Assembly (NCBI GenBank): GCA_023424475.1
Contig: JAFADX010000360.1
Span: 1 to 27,504, forward strand
Length of the DNA: 27,504 bases
Reading direction: 5' to 3'
Source of the DNA: Pseudomonadota bacterium
GTDB taxonomy: Bacteria > Pseudomonadota > Alphaproteobacteria > Acetobacterales > Acetobacteraceae
Position 1 is the stretch's first letter, and every line of letters begins with the position of its first letter. Made by a program: the position numbers and the translations under genes. The notes below the pieces were generated by a model that saw nothing but the letters and a program-made list of their open reading frames with translations, searched no databases and had not been told where the DNA came from. Below are positions 22,911-27,504 of this stretch, piece by piece.

Positions 22911-23726
22911 ATGCGCGTGGTCATCCAATGCGCTGCCACCAAGGACCGGAACGCCGGTACCTTCCACACCGTCGATGGCCGTAAGGTCGCCTTCGTCGCC
23001 GATCCCGCCCTGGCACCGCCGGAGCAAGGCGTCCTCTACGCCCACCCGGACGACCCCTCGGACCAGCCAGGCCTGACCTGGCGGGACCGCGTCGCGGCCG
23101 AGAACGCCCCGGGGGCAACCTACCCCTGGGGTCTGATGCCGGCGGGGGAGCTCTACAGCCCCCGGATCTATCGCGCGCTGACCGCGCGGTTCGGGGTGGA
23201 GCAGGTGTTCATCCTCTCGGCCGGCTGGGGGCTGGTCCGCTCCGACTGGCGGCTGCCGGCCTACGACATCGCCTTCGCCGCCAGCGCCGCGCCGTTCCAC
23301 CGCCGCCGGGGCATTGCGGGCTACCGGGACGGGGTCGCCGGCGTCCTGTGGGAGCCACCTGAGCCCGATCTGGTCTTCCTCGGGGGCCGGGCCTACCTGC
23401 CGCTCTTCGAGCACCTTACCGCCACCTATGGCGGGCGCCGGCTGGTGTTCTATCCCCAGCTCGGGCCGGACCCTGTGGTGCCGAACCTGCCGGGCTGCGC
23501 TACTCAGGCCTTTGTCACCACCCAACGCACCAATTGGCACTACGCCTGCGCTGCGGCGCTGATCGAGGGGAGGATCATGCCGGACTTCTCCGGCGCGGTG
23601 CCCTTCCGCCGGGACCGCTTCACCTCGGGCCTCGAGGACATCGTCTGGGTCAGCGACGGGCCGGGGACGCAGGAGGAGCCTCTCCCCAACGTTCCGGCCG
23701 CGGGGCATGGTCAATCCGGATCTTAG
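22911..23726 (+). CDS. DUF6884-like protein
   Basis: A 271-residue protein. It opens with VVIQCAATKDRNAG, a strand followed by a Cys-containing loop. It then has AGELYSPRIYRAL at about 78-90, ILSAGWGLV at 101-109 and LPAYDIAF at 115-122. That order (strand-CxxxK, helix, ILSA-GL, YD) is the pattern of DUF6884 proteins, whose biochemical role is unknown to me. A sequence insertion with HPDDPSDQPGLTWRDR sits between the first strand and the helix. Start ATG at 22911 just after GCTGAG. It sits between the GIY-YIG-like and ADP-ribosylglycohydrolase genes, probably in one transcript. Confidence 0.65.
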   Translation: MRVVIQCAATKDRNAGTFHTVDGRKVAFVADPALAPPEQGVLYAHPDDPSDQPGLTWRDRVAAENAPGATYPWGLMPAGELYSPRIYRALTARFGVEQVFILSAGWGLVRSDWRLPAYDIAFAASAAPFHRRRGIAGYRDGVAGVLWEPPEPDLVFLGGRAYLPLFEHLTATYGGRRLVFYPQLGPDPVVPNLPGCATQAFVTTQRTNWHYACAAALIEGRIMPDFSGAVPFRRDRFTSGLEDIVWVSDGPGTQEEPLPNVPAAGHGQSGS

Positions 23727-23755
23727 CGGGACCGGAATCGACGGCGGCACGCACT

Positions 23756-24736
23756 ATGGCAGACCACGACGTGATGCTCGACCGCGCCCAGGGCTGCCTG
23801 CTGGGACAGGCGATCGGCGATGCCCTCGGCGCCCTGGTCGAGTTTCAGAGCCCCGCCGACATACGGCGGCGCTATCTCGACGGGGTGCGTGACCTCGTCG
23901 ATGGCGGCACCTGGAACACCCTCGCCGGCCAGCCGACCGATGACACCGAACTGGCCCTGGCGCTCGCGCGTGTCCTCGCCGATGCCGACAGCTACGACCC
24001 CGAGGATGTCGTGACGGCCTATGCGCACTGGTATCGGTCGGGGCCCTTCGACATGGGGACCGCGACCGCGCGAGCGCTGAGGGCCGCGGGGACAGCGCCG
24101 GCCGGGCAACGGGCGGCCGCGGCGCGACTGGCGGCCAACCTCGTCAGCCAGGCCAATGGCTCGCTGATGCGCATCGCCGCGATTGGCATCTGGGCGCGCA
24201 GCCCCGCGGAGGCTGCAGCAACGGCGGCGGAGGATTCCCGGCTGACCCACCCCCACCCGGTCTGCGCGGCCGCCTGTGCCGCCATGGCGGCGGCCATCGC
24301 GACCGGTGTCGCGGGCGGGGACCGCGGCGCCATGGTCGATGCTGCGCTGGACGCGGCCGAGGGTAGCGCGGCGGTGCGTGAAGCCCTGCGCGCGGCCTGC
24401 GGCGGCGCGCCCCTGCCGGACGCCATGGAGCAGCAGGGCTGGGTGCTCATCGCCCTGCAGCATGCGTTTCGGCCCCTGGTTCGCGGGACCGACGTCGAGC
24501 AGGCCCTGGTCACCATCGTCGGACAGGGCGGCGACACCGACACCAATGCGGCGATTGCAGGCGCCCTGCTCGGCGCGGCCGCCGGGCGATCGGCCTGGCC
24601 GGCGCGATGGATCGGACCGGTGCTGGCCTGCCGGCCCACGGCAGCCGCGGGCGCGGTGCACCCGCGACCGGCGACCTACTGGCCGGTCGACATTCCCGAC
24701 CTCGCGGCACGCCTGCTGGCGCGGCGGAGGAGTTGA
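23756..24736 (+). CDS. ADP-ribosylglycohydrolase (DraG-like)
   Basis: A 326-residue hydrolase expected to remove ADP-ribose from modified protein or nucleic acid. All family landmarks are present: GCLLGQAIGDALGALVEF at 13-30, TDDTE at 61-65, LTHPHP near 165, and GGDTDTN at 258-264, whose acidic residues bind the metal ions. The ATG at 23756 follows the DUF6884 stop by 29 bases; the frame is open further up, but that lies within the neighbour. No ADP-ribosyltransferase is recognisable nearby, so whether it is an antitoxin-like eraser here or an NAD-related housekeeping enzyme is open. Confidence 0.92.
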   Translation: MADHDVMLDRAQGCLLGQAIGDALGALVEFQSPADIRRRYLDGVRDLVDGGTWNTLAGQPTDDTELALALARVLADADSYDPEDVVTAYAHWYRSGPFDMGTATARALRAAGTAPAGQRAAAARLAANLVSQANGSLMRIAAIGIWARSPAEAAATAAEDSRLTHPHPVCAAACAAMAAAIATGVAGGDRGAMVDAALDAAEGSAAVREALRAACGGAPLPDAMEQQGWVLIALQHAFRPLVRGTDVEQALVTIVGQGGDTDTNAAIAGALLGAAAGRSAWPARWIGPVLACRPTAAAGAVHPRPATYWPVDIPDLAARLLARRRS

Positions 24737-24763
24737 GAGCGATCCTCGACCTACCTGGCACCC

Positions 24764-26146
24764 TCACCCTCTCGATCGGGCCCTCCGGGTGCGCGCGGCA
24801 GGCGTGGCTGGAACCTCCTCGGTGGAGGTTTCCATCCGCTGCGCCCGCACCTCGGCGAAGGTCCGGCCGTCCTCCGCCAGCATCGCCTCCTTCTTCGTGT
24901 AGGCCTGCCAGCGCGCCATGGCGACGTCGACATAGCGCGGCTCGATCTCCATCACCCGCGCCCGCCGGCCGATCTTCTCGGCGGCCAGCAGCGTCGTGCC
25001 GGATCCGCCAAACAGATCCAGCACGATGTCGCCCTTGAGGCTGCTATCCCGCAGCGCATCGGCGACCAGCGCCAACGGCTTCACCGTCGGGTGCATCGCG
25101 AGCGCCTTCGCCCGGTCGGCCCCGAAGCTGTTCACCCCGGGGTACGTCCAGACATTGCTGCGCATCCGCCCGGTCGCCCCCAGACCGAAAGTGTTGATCG
25201 GCTTGCCCTCGCCGACCTTGAACACACCGATCAGCTCATGCTGGCTGCGATAGAAGCTCCCCTGTCCCGGGCTGGTCTTGTTCCACACCACCAGGTTCTT
25301 GAGGTCGCCGAACACCTCGCGCCCGACCCGGTCGAGGACACCGATATGGCGCCAGTCCATGCAGACATAGGCAACCGCGCCATCCAATGAGACGCCCTGG
25401 ATCCGGGTCAGGCAGTCGCGCAGGAAGGCCTCGAAGGCAGCGTCGGACATCTCGCCTGAGGCCATGGCAAACTCGGCATGCCGGGTCTTGCCACGCCGGC
25501 CCTGCACGTGGCCGGCGATGCGGACATTGTAGGGCGGGTCGGTAAAGGTGCTGCGGGCACGCTCGCCCTTCATCAGCCGACTGATGTCTTCCACCATGCG
25601 CGCATCACCGCAGAGAAGGCGGTGCTCTCCGAGGATCCAGCAGTCGCCGCGACGCGTGGTGGGGACGTCTGGGGCCAGCATGGGCCGGTCCGCCGGATCG
25701 GGCTTCTGATCGGCACTGTCGTGAAGGATCAGATCGATCTCCGGCGCCTCGAAGCCAGTGATGCTCAGGTCGAGACCGTCGACCGGGAGGATCTCGATCA
25801 GCTCGCCGAACTCCACGGCGAGGACCTCCCGGTCCCAGCCAGCCTTCTCGGTCAGCTTGTTGTCGGCGAGCATGTAGGCGCGGGCCTGAGCCTCGCTGAG
25901 CCCCTCAATCGAGATGGTCGGCACCCGCTTCAGACCCAGATGCTGTGCCGCCAGCAGCCGGCCGTGGCCGGCCAGGATCTGACCGTTGGCGTCGGTCAGG
26001 ATGGGAATGAGGAAACCGAAGGCCCTGATGCTGGCCGCGATCTCACGGATCTGCCTCGGGCTGTGGGTGCGCGCGTTGCGCGGGTGGGGCTTGAGATCTC
26101 CCAGCGCACGGTAGGTGACCGCGAGGGGTTCTTGGGTCGTCGACAT
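24764..26146 (-). CDS. ParB-domain DNA methyltransferase (DPPY class)
   Basis: A 460-residue fusion. Residues about 8-105 form a ParB/Srx-like domain (LKPHPRNARTHSP, then GQILAGHGRLLAAQHLG). Residues about 165-430 form an amino-methyltransferase with motif IV TDPPYN (DPPY 203-206) ahead of HPTVKP and motif I DLFGGSGTT (379-385). This order is that of beta-class N6-adenine (or N4-cytosine) enzymes. Such fusions are typical of prophages and plasmids and usually lack a partner nuclease. None with a clear restriction fold is adjacent; the GIY-YIG-like gene is the nearest candidate. It converges on the ADP-ribosylglycohydrolase gene with 27 bases between. ATG at 26146 chosen; the frame is open to 26191. 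Confidence 0.93.
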   Translation of the reverse strand: MSTTQEPLAVTYRALGDLKPHPRNARTHSPRQIREIAASIRAFGFLIPILTDANGQILAGHGRLLAAQHLGLKRVPTISIEGLSEAQARAYMLADNKLTEKAGWDREVLAVEFGELIEILPVDGLDLSITGFEAPEIDLILHDSADQKPDPADRPMLAPDVPTTRRGDCWILGEHRLLCGDARMVEDISRLMKGERARSTFTDPPYNVRIAGHVQGRRGKTRHAEFAMASGEMSDAAFEAFLRDCLTRIQGVSLDGAVAYVCMDWRHIGVLDRVGREVFGDLKNLVVWNKTSPGQGSFYRSQHELIGVFKVGEGKPINTFGLGATGRMRSNVWTYPGVNSFGADRAKALAMHPTVKPLALVADALRDSSLKGDIVLDLFGGSGTTLLAAEKIGRRARVMEIEPRYVDVAMARWQAYTKKEAMLAEDGRTFAEVRAQRMETSTEEVPATPAARTRRARSRG

Positions 26147-26360
26147 TGATGGATCCGCATGGTCGTCGGGTTGCGTGCGATGACCGCGCATCGGCCATCA
26201 GCAAGCATATACACAGGCGGATTTCCGACCTCGGCGGACGGGCGGGCATTGATGACTCATCATCCATACTAGATTGATATAGTTATTGTTCTATCGCAGC
26301 ACGATGCACTCATCGAAACTGCTTCTTGTGGGCGGAACAAATATCTTACTGGTGCCAACA
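26147..26360. other. Upstream region of the methylase, AT-richer
   Basis: No gene. The part around 26262-26300 is clearly richer in A and T than the rest of the window, including TAGATTGATATAGTTATTG, and probably contains the methylase promoter and possibly an insertion boundary. I could not assign exact boxes. Confidence 0.35.
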
Positions 26361-26545
26361 GAGACCTCTGCGAAAACCGCCTGATTGGGTGATGGAGCGG
26401 TGCAGGCGACCTGGAAGCGGCCTGGGCGAGGGTGTTGATGCCCAGCGGTCACGCGGCGGGCGCAGCGCTCCTGTCAGGCAAGCAGTCGTTTGGCACGGCG
26501 GAGGTTCATCGCCGTGCAGAGCAGATACAGATGGGCGTCGTTGCA
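26361..26545 (-). mobile_element. IS remnant: terminal end plus transposase C-terminus
   Basis: On the minus strand the frame ends with HLYLLCTAMNLRRAKRLLA, stop at 26474. This resembles the C-terminus of DDE transposases of the IS5/IS1182 type, which often end in a NLRR or NLKR helix. About 110 bases beyond the stop, GAGACCTCTGCGAAAAC at 26361-26377 looks like an IS terminal repeat. The rest of the element is missing; upstream coding sequence switches to a DUF3489 segment at about 26545. Confidence 0.45.
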
Positions 26546-26655
26546 CACCTGGGCGATCGTCGCGCCCTCCGGGCGGCGCAGCAGTGCTAGGACCACCTCC
26601 TGCTTGGTGCTGGTGCGAGGCAGGCGCGGTGTGCCGTTCGGCCGTCGGCTGCTAG
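26541..26655 (-). pseudogene. DUF3489 gene fragment
   Basis: The reading TPRLPRTSTKQEVVLALL, then RRPEGATIAQVC, is the N-terminal half of a DUF3489 domain. The expected continuation (ATGW..) is replaced by transposase sequence. Both neighbours are IS relics, so this is a broken gene caught between insertions. It is the second DUF3489 sequence of the window and has the same orientation as the intact one at 2712-3437. Confidence 0.55.
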
Positions 26656-26686
26656 GAATGGTGCGGCGCTCCAGGGCGGTGCGCAG

Positions 26687-26872
26687 GTGCGTGACAGCGA
26701 CCCGGCCATCATGCTCGCTGACAAGGGCTACGACAGCGACCTGATCCGGCGCGACCTGCGTGACCGCGGCGCCGTGCCAGAGATACCGACCAAGCGAAAC
26801 CGCCACGTCCAGCACTCCGTCAGTCGCAGCCTCTACGCGCTGCGCAGGATCGTGTCCCGCCGCGTGGTGTAG
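26687..26872 (+). pseudogene. IS5-type transposase fragment
   Basis: The 61-residue reading contains AIMLADKGYDSDLIRRDL, then VPEIPTKRNR and LYALR. This is the segment around the second catalytic aspartate (ADKGYD) of IS5-family DDE transposases. After LYALR the expected ERFF/LK continuation is lost and the frame ends. Both the N-terminal domain and the final glutamate motif are missing, so it is a non-functional internal fragment. It stops two bases before the IS256-type element. Confidence 0.7.
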
Positions 26873-26874
26873 GA

Positions 26875-26896
26875 GCGGCGTTTCCTGGCGGGCTTG
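26875..26896 (+). repeat. Left terminal inverted repeat of the IS256-type element
   Basis: A 22-base end that matches the reverse complement of 27482-27503 at 17 positions, with the shared core GTTyCCTGG. It lies 10 bases outside the transposase stop, the usual distance for this family. Confidence 0.65.
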
Positions 26897-26905
26897 ACCG
26901 CCGTG

Positions 26906-27441
26906 TCAGGCGGCCACGGCGGGCAGGCTGACAGGGGGATTGTCGCTGACGGCGCCGATGGTTTCCAGTGTCATGTAGCGGGAGCGCTGTGTGGCCCACT
27001 CGTCGGACTGCTCGAGGAGAATGGCGCCGATCAGCCGGGTGATGGCGGCCTCGTTGGGGAATATGCCGACGACGTCGGTGCGGCGCTTGATCTCGCCGTT
27101 GAGGCGCTCGATCGGGTTGGTGCTGTGCAGCTTGGCCCGGTGCTCGCGGGGGAAGTCCATGTAGGCGAGGACATCGCCCTCGGCCTCGTCCATCAAGGCG
27201 GCGAGCTTGGGCACCCTGGGGCGGAGCTGGTCAGCGACGCGGCGCCACTGGGCATGGGCGGCCGGTGCGTCGGCCTCGGCGAAGGCGGTGCCGATCCAGG
27301 CCGAGACGAGGCGACGCCGCACAGCGCCTCCGTCTCCAGTTCCATCAGGCGCTGGGCGGCAAAGCCGATCATCTCGCGCAGCAAGTCGGCATCCGAGGAC
27401 TTCTCCAAAAGCCCGCGCAGCGCCATCGTGTCGTCGGCCAT
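26906..27441 (-). pseudogene. IS256-family transposase with internal deletion
   Basis: The N-terminal part (frame from ATG 27441) reads MALRGLLEKSSDADLLREMI, then LMELETEALCG. At about 27315 the homology jumps, in another frame, to RRLVSAWIGTAFAEADA and continues to the normal end: TNPIERLNGEIKRRTDVVGI, then YMTLETI, with stop at 26906. Around 220 residues, holding the catalytic aspartates, are missing and the parts are out of frame, so no active enzyme is made. The C-terminal frame stays open upstream of the junction only as a shadow. Confidence 0.8.
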
Positions 27442-27481
27442 CGTGATGGCTCCAAGGTTCAGGTTGAAGGTCTCGACAACC

Positions 27482-27503
27482 CAACCCTACCAGGGAACAC
27501 CGC
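27482..27503 (-). repeat. Right terminal inverted repeat of the IS256-type element
   Basis: Partner of 26875-26896. It lies about 40 bases upstream of the transposase ATG and ends one base before the window edge, so the true outer end may extend slightly further. Confidence 0.6.
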
Positions 27504-27504
27504 G

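Larger units (their letters stand above)
26875..27504 (-). mobile_element. Internally deleted IS256-family element
   Basis: About 630 bases bounded by imperfect inverted repeats. The left end, 26875-26896, contains GTTTCCTGGCGGG; the right end, 27482-27503, read on the minus strand, contains GTTCCCTGGTAGGG. The ends match at 17 of 22 positions. Inside are only the N- and C-terminal parts of an IS256-type transposase. A complete element of this group is roughly twice as long. It may still be movable by a full-length relative. The target duplication cannot be tested because the window stops at the right end. Confidence 0.75.

Noticed and set aside
22136..24736. Reading the GIY-YIG/ADP-ribosylglycohydrolase set as a DarTG toxin-antitoxin pair
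   Set aside because: DarG is a macrodomain protein and DarT an ADP-ribosyltransferase; here the eraser is DraG-type and no transferase is recognisable.
1..27504. CRISPR arrays, tRNA or rRNA genes, riboswitches
   Set aside because: I saw no regularly spaced repeats, no tRNA-like TTCGA-arm context with a cloverleaf, and no rRNA or riboswitch landmarks. This is a by-eye scan, so a covariance-model search would be needed to exclude small RNAs.

Overview
The window is very GC-rich DNA with dense, short-spaced or ATGA-overlapping operons. Its gene content (HyuA/HyuB with a Bug-type binding protein, the DUF3489-DUF2924-serine recombinase trio, IS256- and IS5-like debris) suggests an alphaproteobacterium, most likely Acetobacteraceae/Rhodospirillales. 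This is inferred from gene types only. The region is accessory: recombinase and DUF3489/DUF2924 genes on the left, IS remnants on the right, and between them putative defence-type genes around one metabolic operon.

Left edge (1-3437): a minus-strand trio of DUF3489 protein, DUF2924 protein and a large serine recombinase. Centre-left (3770-10362, minus): an XRE repressor and an ImmA/IrrE-type metalloprotease head an array with an ORC/CDC6-like ATPase, an unrecognised Rossmann-like protein, a SIS-HAD protein and a protein with a C-terminal HEPN-like motif. The SIS-HAD gene is cut off in the middle of its HAD domain and runs out of frame into the HEPN-like gene, so this arm looks damaged. Centre (10497-14391, plus, divergent): a bacterial ubiquitin-like operon made of a tandem ubiquitin-like (multiubiquitin) protein, an E2, a JAB-E1 fusion and the metal-binding DUF6527 protein, followed by a PD-(D/E)XK-like protein. 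Two near-identical palindromes lie in the intergenic region between the two arms, one of them at the repressor's own start codon. I propose that the XRE/ImmA pair is a protease-relieved switch for one or both arms.

Centre-right (15012-20887, minus): a LysR regulator upstream of hyuA, hyuB and a tripartite tricarboxylate (Bug) substrate-binding protein gene, coupled by ATGA overlaps. A perfect inverted repeat with a LysR-type T-N11-A core precedes hyuA. The block lies between a truncated copy (14793-14990) and an intact copy (21009-21425) of the same small exported-protein family.

Right (21706-26146): a small XRE regulator, divergent from a GIY-YIG-like protein, a DUF6884-like protein and an ADP-ribosylglycohydrolase, with a convergent ParB-domain/DNA methylase. 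Right end (26361-27504): stacked relics, comprising a transposase C-terminus fused to a DUF3489 piece, an IS5-type transposase fragment, and a short IS256-family derivative with a large internal deletion and imperfect terminal inverted repeats.
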